A stretch of 64,000 nt of DNA from Dendrocalamus latiflorus. Its lineage: Eukaryota > Streptophyta > Magnoliopsida > Poales > Poaceae. How positions within the stretch are numbered: position 1 is the first letter of the stretch; each line of letters starts with the position of its first letter. Where the stretch lies: positions 13,777,740-13,841,739 of the forward strand of contig CM029640.1 in NCBI GenBank assembly GCA_017311315.1, in the 5' to 3' direction. A program made the position numbers and the translations under genes. A model generated the notes under the pieces. The model did not search any database, was not told the origin of the DNA, and saw only the letters and a program-made list of their open reading frames with translations. This document shows positions 42,810-55,305 of the stretch, piece by piece.

Positions 42810-43903
42810 TGTGAGAAGGTCCAAAATATTGTGTGATGAACCATTGCAATGTTTGTGGAGTTAGAATTTGAATTTTGTATTGCTTGCAATTTTTAGTGGT
42901 TTTTGTGATGGGAACTATTTGTGGAGTGGCCATAGCGGTCTAACCGGCCAACTTGTGTAAATTTGTGCCTGAAAATGATTTCTTATCTTTAGATGTGCAG
43001 GTAATCTTATGTGAGTCAATCATGATGAATGGTAAGGATCGGGGCTACACTCATGGGGGAATCGAGGCCTAGAATGGTCAAGGATGCTGGGCGAGATGGT
43101 TGAGTGCAAGTGTGGCACAAGGAAGACGAGAAATATTGACAGAAAGGTTTGAGTGATAGATTGCATCAAGTGGCTTGGTCGATCCAAGTGAGGTATGGTT
43201 CGGTGAAACTAGAACAGAAGAGACTTACCGATCCATGACAAGCCATCGGTGCACAAACACGTGGCAAGCATGGCGAGGGTCATTAGCTAGTTTGCTAAAT
43301 ACCAAAAACTTTGTTGGATTAAAAGTACGGTGATTGGGAAAGATGTTTAGGTCAAGGAGATGCTGAATAGATCAAGTGGATCGGAGGCTAAGAACTTAGC
43401 GGATTCAAACTCATGTGCTTAGAAAAGTGTGGATGAGTTAAGTGTATAAGTAAAACCCATGTTGTATGGGGTTAATGGGTTCCCCCAATGTGCTAGTGGA
43501 TAGTATCCATTAGGGTTAGATGTGAGCTGGTTATCTTATCTATTTAATGGGTTGAGATGAAAACTTACAAGCTAACTATTGAACCGTCCAACCATTCCAA
43601 CCTAATGTTCTAGAGTTAGGGTTAGAGAAGAGTGAGTGTTGTGGTATGCTCTCTTGTCTTCTAGGTGGAGTGGCCATAAAACCTTCATCTTTAAGTAGCA
43701 ATAGATCAACTTTGTTCATCTTCTCATTGAGTTTTCTTGTTTTGGTTTATTTGCATTTGTTCTTATTGATTTTTGTCTCTTCTCTCCCCTCTTGATCTTT
43801 CTATGTACCAAGGTTGTGCAAGTGATGGAGATGACTTATGGAGATCAAATCCTATCCATCTATGCTTTTGAAGTTGCTAGTTTTGGTTGGATTTGGCCTA
43901 TTC
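42810..43903 (+). repeat. 3' LTR of copia-4, truncated
   Basis: It starts TGTGAGAAGGTCC and follows the copia-0 LTR (23536 onward) closely through GTTAGATGTGAGCTGGTTA and AAGTTGCTAG to about 43902, where similarity stops after TTTGGCCTATTC. The last 0.6 kb or so of the LTR is missing. The solo LTR sits two bases inside its left end. Confidence 0.88.
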
Positions 43904-45079
43904 GTGAGCACATAAAGCACATGCAACGGATGCAACAAGATTGTACTTCTCGTTTGAAATAGGCCCATATGAGTGAGGTCCATTTCCTATAATTCCAAAG
44001 CATGCATGGTTTAGGACCATATTGCTAAGGCAAGATGGAGGAGACCAATTTATAAGGTGAAGTCCTCGCCACTCCTTGAATATAGATAGGACTGGCATGA
44101 GGAGGGCTTTGGCTAATCACACACACGTGCATGCATGCGTGTGTGTATTTGTGTATTTTCGCATGAAAATCGTGACTTGTAACTTGTGACACGCGATTAT
44201 GCCATGGCGTTGCGCGCCATTTGGCAGACCATGTCCACCTCATTTCTGCTGAACCATGCATCATCTCTCTCATTTTACTGGTCATGAGACTGCTTAAATA
44301 ATGTGGTTTGATGAGGCAGTTACTAGTGAGTTAATACTGCTTAATTTGTGGTTTGATGTTGTAGTTACTAGTGAATAATTATGTTTAATCGTAGTAGTTA
44401 CTAGTGAATAACTGCAGCACCCTTAAAAGGGCCTAGAGACATCCAGGAAAATATAGAGTATTCTACCTCCATTTGTCCTCTACTTTCTTCTGTGCTGGTG
44501 TGTTAGGCAATCGAACCTCACCGGCCTTCCTTCTCAGCGTGCACCTGGAAGGAGGGAGAGCTGCTATCTCCAAGCGCAGCCATAAAGAGTACCTGCACAG
44601 GGCGAAAATAAGGTTTCCGGGCAGCGCATTTGCACGACTGCTACTGCTATACTACTTCTACATTCCTGCACTAGATTAACTCTGTGTTGCTTCCTATTCT
44701 TCATCAAGCCCAATAGTAAGTCATTCATGTGATAGATCGACTTACTTAAATTTTGTTTCTACATATATTTTGAAGTACAATGACTTGCTTGTGGTTAGCA
44801 CTGATTTATGCATCATTAGTTATTTGCAATATTTACCTCCTAGTAAAATCTGGAATTAAAATATTGCTCATATTTTTAACATTTCAGAAATCTTATTGTG
44901 AAATTTTTTGCAATGCAGCAATGGCTAGTGCTTTTGATACAATGAAACCTTAGTCGTTTTTTGTCAGAACTTTCGTAGATAGCAGACTAGAGTCAAGTTT
45001 TGGCTTATGTCTTTGGGGGCTATGGTGGGTTATCCACCCATAGTATGCTTTTATGATTGAGCAGTTTATGCAATTTAAA
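43904..45079 (+). repeat. Probable LTR and leader of copia-2
   Basis: This lies just upstream of a copia-1-type Gag. ATCACACACACGTGCATGCATG (44118-44140) occupies a place like the ACACGCGCGTGC of the copia-1 LTR. The boundaries, primer-binding site and LTR identity are not certain. Otherwise no gene is visible in this stretch. Confidence 0.4.
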
Positions 45080-45702
45080 AATATGAACAACACTGCTCTT
45101 GGATGCATTCTGACTGTTCTAGCAAATCTGCTCTACAATGTGTACATGAACTACAAGTTTGCCACAGAGTTGTAAGATGCACTAAAGCACAAATATATAG
45201 AGGCAGAGGTAGGTCGCTGGCTCTACATGTATGAGCAATTTTTTGACTTTAGTATTAATGAGGCTAAGTCCATAGTTAGATAAGCTCATGACCTCAAGCT
45301 ATTAGTCGGTGAAATTATGCACCTGGGCTCTTTGTTGCCTCTTAAGTTTGTGGCTGCGAGTATTGTTGCTAAACTCCCTACTTTTCGGTAGGATTTTGCC
45401 ACTAGTTTGAAACACAAGAGGGAAGAGATTTCTATTGAGGATCTCATTACTACCCTTGATATGGATGAAAAAGTAAGAGCAAAAGATGCGCGTAGCACCT
45501 CTAGCCAGAATCATGTAAATTTCATAAAGAAAAAGACCGCTGCAAATAAGTATAAATCCAACAAATCGAACAAGACAACTAGCTTTAAAAAGAAGAAAAT
45601 TGAGAAAAAGGATTTGAGGAACATCACCTACTTTGTGTGCAGAAAAGATGGTCATATGGTTAGGATTGTCGCTTCTGCAAAAGCAGGGATGGTGAACAGC
45701 TA
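45080..45702 (+). pseudogene. copia-2 gag, decayed
   Basis: Readable pieces LLYNVYMNYKFATEL, DALKHKYIEAEV, MYEQFFDFS and LKHKREEISIEDLITTLDM match copia-1 Gag, with at least four stops before the longest open part (45407-45702). The zinc knuckle is degenerate: FVCRKDGHMVRIV lacks the first and last Cys of CxxCxxxxHxxxxC. It is a relative of copia-1 but much older. Confidence 0.85.
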
Positions 45703-45710
45703 AAGAAGAA

Positions 45711-48132
45711 GGCTGTCAACATAATCATAGGTAAGGCCTCGACTTTAGGAGGGTATGGTAATTCATCTATTGTCTTTTTAGCATGTCAATCCACTGATTG
45801 GAGGGTTGATACTGGTGCTATAGTTCATGTATGTTCTGATATTTCTTTGTTCTCTTCTTACCGGGTAGCAAGGGCTTCCTCTATACTAATGAGAAATGGG
45901 TTGCATGCTTCTATTCTTGGTGTTGGCACGGTAGATCTGAAGCTTACTTTAGAGAAGATTGTCCACTAGAAGAACATACAGCATGCTCCAACAACAAACA
46001 AAAAACTTATTAGTGCTTCTGTCCTATGTAGGGATGATTACAAGCTAGTCTTTGAGTCAAATAAAATTGTAGTGTCTAAGTTTGGCAACTTTGTTGGCAA
46101 AGGCTATGAGAGTGGAGGCTTGTTCCGCCTAAGTACTTTAGAGTCTTATTATAATATGAATATTGCAACTGGTTTAAATAAATGTGAGGCAAATATTTGG
46201 CATTCTCGTTTCTATCATATTGGTTTTGATAGTATTGCTAGAATGTCCAAATTAGATTTAATTCTAAAATGTAAAATTATCAAAGGATCAAAGTGCCAGT
46301 CATGTGCGCAAGCAAAGCAGGCTCGAAAGCCCTTTAAAGGATTAGAGGATGAAAAGAACTTGGCACCGTTAGATCTTGTTCATTCATATTTATGTGAAAT
46401 TAATGGATTGTTGACAAAAGGAGGCAAAAGATATTTTCTAACTTTATTGATGATGCAATACAGTACTTGTATGTGTATTTGCTAAAAACTAAGGATGAAG
46501 CTTTAAACTCTTTAAGACATATAAGGCCGAGGTTGAGAACCAACTAGAGAAGAAAATAAAAAGATTGAGGATTGACCATGAAGGAGAGTACATCTCTCCT
46601 GAATTCTCCTAGTTCTGTTCTGAGCATGGAATAGTCCATAAATTTACACCACCATATCCACCCCAATCAAATGGGGTAGCTGAGAGGAAAAATCGGACAC
46701 AAACAGAGTTTGTTAATGCCATGTTAGAGAGTTTCGGTATGCCTAAGGCGTGGTGGGGGAAGATATACTGACATCAACTTTCATCCTAAATAGATTAATC
46801 ACTAAAAAGAGTGAGATTACACCATATAAGAGCTAGAAGGGGAAAAAACCTAATGTTAATTTTCTACAAACTGGGGGTGTTTGGCAAAAGTCAGTATACT
46901 ATTGCAGAAAAAGAGAAAGTTTGGACCAAAAATTGTCGATTGTATTTTTCTAGGATATGCTCAAAATAGCATGGCCTATTGATTTTTTAGTAGTTAAATT
47001 AGAAACTCCTGAGATTATTGCTAACACAATAATGGAGCCTAGAAATGCTTCATTTTTTTGAAGATATCTTTCCTATGAGAACAACAGATAGTACTTCACG
47101 TACTAAGAATGTTCAAACTAATAATATTGAAAGTGAGAATAATCAAACTTACAAATTTTCCACCATTTTTGAACCAAAATGTGATATCCCTGAGGAGGAT
47201 AACAATCTAATCGCAGAAGCTTCTCGCAGGAGCAAGAGACAAAGGGTTGAGAAAACCTTTGGTGATAATTTTATTGTATATCTTGTGGATGATGTGCCAA
47301 AGACTCTTTCAGAGGCTTATACATCGTCTAATGTTGAGTATTGGAAAGAGGCAGTCTGTGGCAAGATAGACTCTATCATGGCTAATAGGGCTTAGGATAT
47401 CACTATCGTCCTATCGGGTGCAAACCTGTAGGATGTAAGTGGAGTTTTAAAAAGAAACTAAGGCTTGATGGTACTATTAAGAAGTACATGAAAAAACTTG
47501 TGCCCAAGGGTTACACCCAGAAAGAGGGAAAAGATTTCTTTAATACCTATTCTCCTATCGCCAGATTAACCTCCATCAGAGTGCTCCTTACATTGGCATC
47601 TTCCTATGGTCTATATGTCCATCAAATGGACATGAAGGTAGCTTTTCTTAATGGAGAGTTAGAGGAAGAAATCTATATAGATCAATTAGATGGTTTTATG
47701 ATTTCTAGACAGGAAAATAAGGTATGCAGATTATTGAAATTCTTGTATAGCCTAAAGCAATCACCTAAACAAAGGCACGATAAATTTGATAAAATTTTGA
47801 TATCCGCTCGCTTTGTTGTGAGTGAAGCTGATAAATGTGTATATTACTATTATGGTGGGTGTCAATGAGTGAACTTGTGTTTGTATGTGGATGACATACT
47901 TATATTTAGAACAAACACTACCGTAATTGGTGAGGTCAAAATTTTCTAATCTCAATGCTTTGATATGAAAGACTTAGGAGAGGTAGGTGTCATTATGAAT
48001 ACTAAATTGATCAAGAATGAGGATGGCATCACTTTGAACCAATCCCATTATGCTGAGAGAATATTGAGCCGGTTCGACTTTAAAAATTGCAAAGTTTTTC
48101 TAACACCCTATGATGCAAGTATTAAGCTTCGA
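45711..48132 (+). pseudogene. copia-2 pol (protease to reverse transcriptase), decayed and truncated
   Basis: Protease WRVDTGAIVHVC is near 45800. Integrase has the KGYESGGLFRLS pre-finger segment, HSRFYHIGF and CQSCAQAKQARKP, then frames shift repeatedly with PPQSNGVAERKNR-like residues near 46660. Reverse transcriptase has ARLTSIRVLLTL, HQMDMKVAFLNGELEEEIY and LCLYVDDILIF (about 47880-47912). It breaks at about 48132 in TPYDASIKLR, where GC-rich LTR sequence begins. Numerous stops and indels show long decay. RNase H and the 3' LTR are absent. Confidence 0.9.
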
Positions 48133-51102
48133 ACCCGCTCCCGTCGCCTCGCACGCCCGACTGACCGCGCCCACGCCGCTGTGTTCCATCCCCCACGTCG
48201 CGCCCATGCCTTGCTGCACCTCTGCGCCCCCATGTCGCGCCACCCCCTCCCCGCACGTGCACGGCTATAAGAGCCCTGAGCGGCCTCCTTCCTCTCCCCT
48301 TGCCCCCCTTCTCCTCCCTCAAGCCGTGACCGCACAGGCCGCTGCGCCTCCACGCCGCCCCGGCCACCCCGGCGGAGCCCACGCAAATTGATCGCGTCGC
48401 ACCGAACCGCCACCTCTTATCTACCCCCTCGCCGAGCTAATTAGACCCTCGTCCACCAGAGCTCACTCGTCGGTCATCTCCCCCAACTCCGGCCGAAATC
48501 CGTCGCCACCCACGCCGCGCTTTTCTCAGTGACTCCCGGTCCAATCCCCCACCCTGACCGCCGGCCAAAGCTCCCGCTGCCCGAGTTCCCTCCCCACTGT
48601 GCGCTTCACCCGTGCCGTCGCCGGTCCGCGCCGCCAGCCCACCCTGGACCGCCTTTGGCTCGGCAAGTTTCCCCGGTGAGTTCCCCATGACGCACCCATG
48701 CTCGCGCTCCTCCCCAACTCCGCTCTTTCCCACGCCGGCGCCGCCGCACCATACCACCCCCTGTCCTGGCCGCCGAGCCTCACCGCCAGCCCTCCTTGCC
48801 ACTGCCCATTTTGGTAGTTGCAAATGCCCCTCCCGCCGCCCTTGCCGGCAACCTCGCCGCCCCGACTTCCTCTGTTCTGGGCTTCTGCCATTTGACTCAT
48901 CAACATTTATTCCCCCCACCAAGCAAGCAACACACGATGCTCCACTGGCTAGCGGCGCGTGTTCTCAGCTCGGCTGCCTGCGTTCGATTCCCCCGGCCGC
49001 AGCGTTTAGTTAGGATATTTTTTCTATTATTGTTGTTGCGTTGCTAAGCCGAGAGCAATAGGAAAAACATCCATAGAAATCTATAATAAATAAACAAAAA
49101 ATACAAAAAAATTATTACGGTATAATTGAGCTTAATAAATGTGTAATCATGGATTACTTAATGTATGTTAGTAACTAATGTGCCTTAGTATTTAGTCTAA
49201 AACTAATTAATAATTAAAGGCATTAATAAAGAAAAGTGGCTTAGGTTAAATATCCCAATTTAGTAAAGATACCCTTAATTACAATTAAAATATATGTCCA
49301 ATAGTTAACACGCTGTCATTTAATAAACCTTAGAGGAAGATTTTGCTAAACAGCAAATATCAAAAATATAACCCCATATAACAAGCTTGCTCAGATAGCT
49401 AGGGTTAAACTAAAATTTGAAATAGAGCTAAGCCTAATAATAACTAAGGTATAGACAAAATACCCATGGTACTATTAATTAAATTTTAACGTGGATTTGG
49501 TAATAATGATGGACATAACTAAATATAGCAAGTTAGGACCCGAACAAACGGATCCTAATTCAAAATAAGTTATGTCTAGTGGCAACTGAGTACACATAAA
49601 ATATCACACCATAAAATGCTAAGAACCCGGGCTCTAGTATTAATTTGGTAAGCTAAAATTTGTATACCCCGCATATGGTATATGTCCTGAACAATAGCAC
49701 TCAACAAAATAATGCTTAGTAAACTCGCACACCAATTCATAGGTCTAACCTAACTCATGGAACTTCCTTGATAAATATAAAAATAATAAAAGGAAGTTAT
49801 TAAATAAAATGGGTTAGCCCGTGGTATTCAATAGCCGGCTAAACCTGGCCATCCTCAAATCTGAAGTAAGAATAACGTCATCAATATCCCAGTATCACGA
49901 ACCCTCCTTAGCCTCTGCTTCGTCGAGTTTCCTTCTACCAACCATCACTTCGTCCCAACCCTATGTGACTTCGTCAGTCCTCTGCGCCCAATCAACCTTG
50001 CCTCAAATCATCCATTAACTCATAATAAAGCTAAATTAAGTTTCATTTGAGTTATTTGGATCTTTTAAGTTATTTGGCTTTATTTGAATTCAGTTGCTTA
50101 GCACGTAATTAGAAAATTGGAGTCCGGAAGAATCAAGGATCAAGCGAGATCAGGATCGAGGTGAAGAAAAAGACCAAAAGCTCAAGACTATCCAGTGAGA
50201 AAGATTTGAGTGAGCTCAAGACCGCAGTAAACCGCGCAAGGCGAGTCAATACTTTGATCATGTTGAACCTACATTTTCTGCAAATTACTTTGGTTTAAAT
50301 TATCAAATTGCATGCTGTTATTTTATATGCAAATACATGTTTAATTTAATATTCTAGTTATGTGCCCATTGTTGACCTTGAATAATATTACACCTCCTTT
50401 GGAATATTTGAATATGTGAACTTTGTCGCCCTAGCAAAATTACAATAGTAACCTTTCGAAAATAAGTCCGTAATTATATGCCATACTTAGTATTGCTTAG
50501 ATATTCATGGGCGCCAGAACGCCCAAGCATCACTTTAATCATGAGAAAATTTGGTTGGGCAGTCATGGTGGTAATGACTGGTATATGTTGGCTATGATTA
50601 TTTTATGCTCCCAAAAACCCTAACTTGCTTAAATATCTGGGCGGATGGTATGGGGGCTGGTATGTGATGCGAAGGAAGCACAAGTTATGGAGTGTGGTAG
50701 AACCGCCCAGGTAATTCTAAGGACCGAATCTTGTCGTGACCTCCTGTGTGAAACAGTACAACCAAAAGTCTGTAAAATACAACTTGGCTAAGTAAATTTA
50801 TCGAAATCCCCGGACTCATCTCGCCGGTAGTGGATAGGAGTGGATATGCAAGGGCAAAGAGAGGCCTAAAGGGACACCAAGTGGAGGGTGACGTTTCCCA
50901 GTCGTGCTAGCGTTGAGGGGAGTGGAGCCCGAATAGCATTAGTAACCGTGGGGAACATCCCGTGCAACGTATGGGACCCACCGCAAGTGGGAACGGCCCA
51001 TAGGGTGACATGACAAAAGGGGCTAGATCCTTTGAAAAGCCACTGTGATGGCCTGCTCAACCACATGACTAAGGAATCGTGTGGGGCAACGAGTTGATTG
51101 TC

Positions 51103-51171
51103 TCTTGTGGTGAAAGTGTAAAAACTCTACAGAGTAAAAACTATTCGAATAGCCGTGCCCACGGTTAGGGG
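51103..51171 (+). other. Conserved triple-palindrome block in the truncated LTR
   Basis: TCTTGTGGTGAAAG, CTCTACAGAG (centre changed), CTATTCGAATAG and CCGTGCCCACGG on the plus strand. Confidence 0.85.
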
Positions 51172-51454
51172 CGGACATGGGAACTTAACTAGATATAGTT
51201 CTATTTCAAAATGCTTTATCGGTGAGATTGGAAAAGTGAAGGGCCGCGGAAAGCCCTAGTTCGTATTGCCCTGGGTGTCGCCCCAGTGATAATGTAAGCG
51301 GTTATAACGCTGAAAGGTTAGCATATGGTGTAGATGCCATGTAACGGTGGATGGAATCTGGATCGCTATTATTAATGCATTTCCTTACACATTATGTTTT
51401 GTTCAAAACTGCTAGGCCTCAGGGAATTTCTATGTATTATATTTTTAAATAATG

Positions 51455-52463
51455 ATAATACTTCTCACAAGATAAAATGTCAGGAAGAATAAATAGAGTT
51501 GAAAGAAAAGAAGATGGCTGTTTGTGGTAAACGCATAAGGATGGTGGATTCATGTCAATCATAAAAGGGAAAATGATAGTGTGGATTCTGGGAGAAATAA
51601 ATTGGTGGAGCCTAAATGAATATATAGGCTAGATAGATGATTTAAATGATTTTTGGAGAATTAGGGAGTGCAAAGGTAATTGCTGGATTACAACACTGAT
51701 AACTAATATAAATTCTTGGAAGGTGTTGGCAATAATGGGATTAATAGGATTGGATCAATACTAGATGGATGAATTGAATTTCTGAGAATATTAGAGGAAT
51801 GATAACAATTATTGGATTATAATCTTGATCAATGATATTCTTGGTGGATGTATACTAGTGAGTCGTAGACTTGATCTCTGATATTCTTGGTGGAGGTATA
51901 CTAGTAAATTAGTTAGAGATAGATAATGGAAAAAATAAGATTGATTATTGGAAGAGCAATATATGGTTTTGAATCAATAACAGAGAGGATTGAATTGTTA
52001 GGGAGTCCTGATACAAATGATACCGGTGGATTCAAAAGTATTATTGTTGGATAATCATTAGAAATTAGAAGTGAAGAGTTGCTGAATAGCAACCACAAGA
52101 TTTGATTATTAGGAGATCAGAGTACAAAAGATATTGGCGGACCTAAAATAAAGGAGACTAAGTGTTCATTAGACTGAGGGACTGATCAAAGTAGCAAATA
52201 ATGAACCTGAGATTGGATCCTTAAATTTGTGATGAGAACTTGGAATCATAGGGGAATTGGTAACTCTGATTTGATTAGTGAAATTTTCTAGACAATGCAA
52301 GGGGAATGGTATGATCAGTGGATTAAATAAATGATGATACTCGCAGTTTGGAGTCTTAGGCAGCAATGAGTGCATGATCAATGGATCACATAAATGATGA
52401 CCATCGCTGTTCGGAATTTTAGGCAGCAATAATAACACCATGATTAAATAATAAACAATAATG
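51455..52463. repeat. 1.0-kb segment present only in the second LTR copy
   Basis: AT-rich DNA with internal imperfect repeats: GATATTCTTGGTGGA occurs twice (near 51835 and 51879), and TGATCAGTGGAT / TGATCAATGGAT occur near 52313 and 52376. It is flanked by AATAATG (51448-51454 and 52457-52463). It is either an insertion here or a deletion in the first copy between the short repeats. Confidence 0.7.
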
Positions 52464-52938
52464 CTAAAAGCAATTTCTGGCAAATAAAATAAACCCGAGC
52501 CTCTCCTTTGATAAGCCATGCATGCTATTATTTGCATCCTGTGTATTGGCTCGCGGAGCACGGTGGTTTGTGCTCACACTCGCTCTCATAACAAATTCAG
52601 AATCAGTAATCAGATCACTACGCTTCAGCAATACTTTTGGTCATGATGGAGAAGAAGATGAAGTCGTCAAGGACTAGGTCGCGAACCTCTAGTTGGCTGC
52701 CTGTGGGTATGTCCTGAAGGTCCCACTTGCGTGCTTCGTTCTTCCGCTGCTGCAATTTAACGATTTCAGCCTAATCGGCCCATGAGTAAGTTTACTATGA
52801 TATTTATGCTTCCGTATGATATCATAGTAAGTTTACTATGATATGTGCATTTCTGAATCTGTGAGCACTATCTATTGATCCAGGGAATAGTGCGGTGAAA
52901 TCACAGAGAATTTTGGATTATAAAATCTGGGTCTTACA

Positions 52939-53830
52939 GTGATAAATACACCAGATGTGGAGGCAAATGCTAAGGTATGGAACATTATCATCCAGGGTCT
53001 TAGTAGAAATGAGTTTGATCGCATCTCTCATCTCTCATCAGCTTATGATATTTGGGTGACCCTCGATGCATACCATGAGGGCACCACCCAAATCAAGACT
53101 GTCTGATATGACCAGTACAAGCGAGAGTATAACAAGTTTGGCATGCTTGTTGGTGAGTGCTTAGATGAGTGCTTTGGCAGATTTCACAAGGTTCTGAGCA
53201 ACCTCCGAGCTGTTGGTCTTATATATTCAGATTCGAACAATACTCGCCAGATGCTTTCTGCCTTGAACCTCAGAGTTTGGGAGATGAAAGTGACCACCAT
53301 CAAGGACACGGCTAACTTATTGACCTTGACTCTTGATACATTGTACTCATGCCTCAAGACTTATGAGATTGATATCGTCTCTCGCAAGTCGAAGTCACAG
53401 TCGATGGCCTTGGTCACCAATCCCAATTTTGCTTCTGGAGTATCTTCTGATGGTGCTTCTAGTTTCTCTTTGGCTGCTTTGTGTGAGATGAGCAATGAAC
53501 AATTTGACCAGTTCCCAAAAAGTGAATTATTCCTCTTACCCAAAAAATTCTCACACGCATACAAAGGGTTAGGGAGAGAAAGAGAGGTGGTCCAATGATC
53601 TACTTCAAGTGTGGTGGCCTCAACCACATTCAAGCAAACTATCTCAAGCTGGAGAAGGGCAAGAATGACTATAGCAGTGTGAAAAGAATGATTGCATCAG
53701 CAAAAACCACAACAAGAAGCCCCTAGCTCATGATTAAGGCAAGAATAAGAAGTACTGCAACCTTGGCAAGGTCAAGAAGCTCTTCCACCGCATCCTCACC
53801 GCCTTCGATAACTTCGACTTCGGTGACATG
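52939..53830 (+). pseudogene. copia-3 gag (SIRE/Opie-type), 5'-truncated
   Basis: It begins inside Gag with NTPDVEANAKVWNIIIQGLS, directly after the LTR end. SAYDIWVTLDAYHEGT follows, then a TGA near 53105, and the open part 53143-53598 with NLLTLTLDTLYSCLK and QSMALVTNP. A knuckle-like YFKCGGLNHIQANY is near 53600. The Gag start, primer-binding site and 5' LTR are missing. It parallels copia-0 Gag. Confidence 0.88.
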
Positions 53831-55305
53831 GAAGGCTAGAGCGACGATGACGGTGAGGATGATCTGCACAAGGATACCAAGGATGGTGACGACTTCACCA
53901 GCATATACTTCATGGCTGACGAGAACAACATCAGTGTTGACGATCTCTATAGCAACTCTGATGAGGTATGCCCCTCCTACGACCAGCTCAATGATGCTTT
54001 TCTCAAGTTAGGAAAGTTTTATGCTAGGTCTAGGACTTGGTGTGGTGAGTTAGAGAATGAGGTAGAGAGCTTATCATGGGAGTTTACTTCACTTAGATCT
54101 GCTCCCTCCTGTGACGATTATGATATATGTACTTCTTTGCTGGGAGATATGGAAAAACTAAGGACCTCGCATGATAGTGTGATTTCTGAGCTAGATTTGC
54201 TTAAGGTAGAGAATGTTAGTCTATTACCTGAGATAGAGATGGCTAGAGTTGCTCCTCTTTCATCTGATTCTGTTGAGACTATATTTTGCACATCATGTGA
54301 GGATAAGGACAATGCTTTTAGAGATCTATATACCATGCTTCTTGATCTGCCTGAAATATGTGAAAATTGTAACAACTTGAAGATTAACTTAAAGAAGGCG
54401 GATCATAAATTTGCTAAAATGCAAGCTACTTTACTTAAGCCTATTGTTTTTTATGCCAACTACTCAAAATTAAATGCTGAAATTGAATCAATTTCTAAAC
54501 AATTTCAAGACATGTGTGATCATAACAAGAAAATTGCTCAATATGCTTCCAAGGCACCTGTTAGCTCACCATGCAATAATTGTGAAAAACTCAAATCTAA
54601 ATTGATTGCATTGGATGAAAAATATGTGAACCTAACTAAGGATCTACTAGAGAAGCCATAATCTACTTTCTCTTTCTATGTTGAACTAGGGGAGATATCT
54701 ATGAAAATGCAAGAGACTTTTAGGAAGAGTTACGAGAACCAAATGGCTAGGATTAGAACTGCCCCCTCCATGTCTTACGAAGCCCTCAAGGTTGAGGCGT
54801 CTATGCACAAGGAGAGATATGCACAAACTATTTGATCTTTTGTTTCTAGTTCTTCTTCCTCTCCTTTTGGCTCCTCATCCTCTCCTTCTCCCTGTTCTTC
54901 ATGTGCCTCTCTGTTTCGGGAGTATGAGTACCTCATGAACACTCTTGAAAAATTTGTTGGAGGCAAGAAAAAGGCTCAATCTTATTCTAGACAAATCTAA
55001 GATTTTCATGTTTAATCAAGGTCTAGGTTATGATTTCTTAGAGGATGTAAGGAAACATCCACCTGCTGTTGTTAGACCTGAAGCAGCAGGCATGATTGAA
55101 GCTGCACCCAAGCCTAAGAAAATTGAGTTTAAGTCTACGGGTTTTGTCCAAGGGATTTCTGATAGTAAGATTATGCCACCTGTTACTTCGACCTCTCAGA
55201 AGGCGAAGCCTCATCATGCTGTTTCGACCTCTCAAAAGGTGAAGTATCATTGCACCTTCTATCAGAAGGATGGACATGTGAAGGGATCATGTTCATGCTC
55301 TTAGG
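53831..55305 (+). pseudogene. copia-3 Gag C-terminal extension with coiled coils
   Basis: An open frame (53912-54661) encodes an acidic start (DDLYSNSDEVCPSYDQL) and long heptad-like helices (WCGELENEVESLSWE, MEKLRTSHDSVISELDLL). Such a coiled-coil extension is usual in SIRE/Opie Gag. After stops, another open part (54945-55304) has a basic Pro/Lys stretch and a degenerate second knuckle (CTFYQKDGHVKGSC), in which the second Cys is Tyr. Confidence 0.8.

Larger units (their letters stand above)
48133..52938 (+). repeat. Second copy of the 4.9-kb gypsy LTR, 5'-truncated
   Basis: It parallels 38840-42806: a GC-rich start with TATAA (48266-48270), AT-rich middle, GGGCAGTCATGGTGGTAATG and the palindrome block, and it ends AAATCTGGGTCTTACA. 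About the first 0.95 kb is missing at the join with copia-2. It carries a segment of about 1.0 kb (51455-52463) that the first copy lacks, flanked by AATAATG on both sides. Its right end abuts copia-3 Gag directly, as for an insertion into that gene. Confidence 0.88.

Noticed and set aside
44118..44148. The CACACACGTGCATGCATGCGTGTG stretch as a regulatory dyad
   Set aside because: It is a simple alternating purine-pyrimidine repeat in a decayed LTR, and no second copy supports a function.
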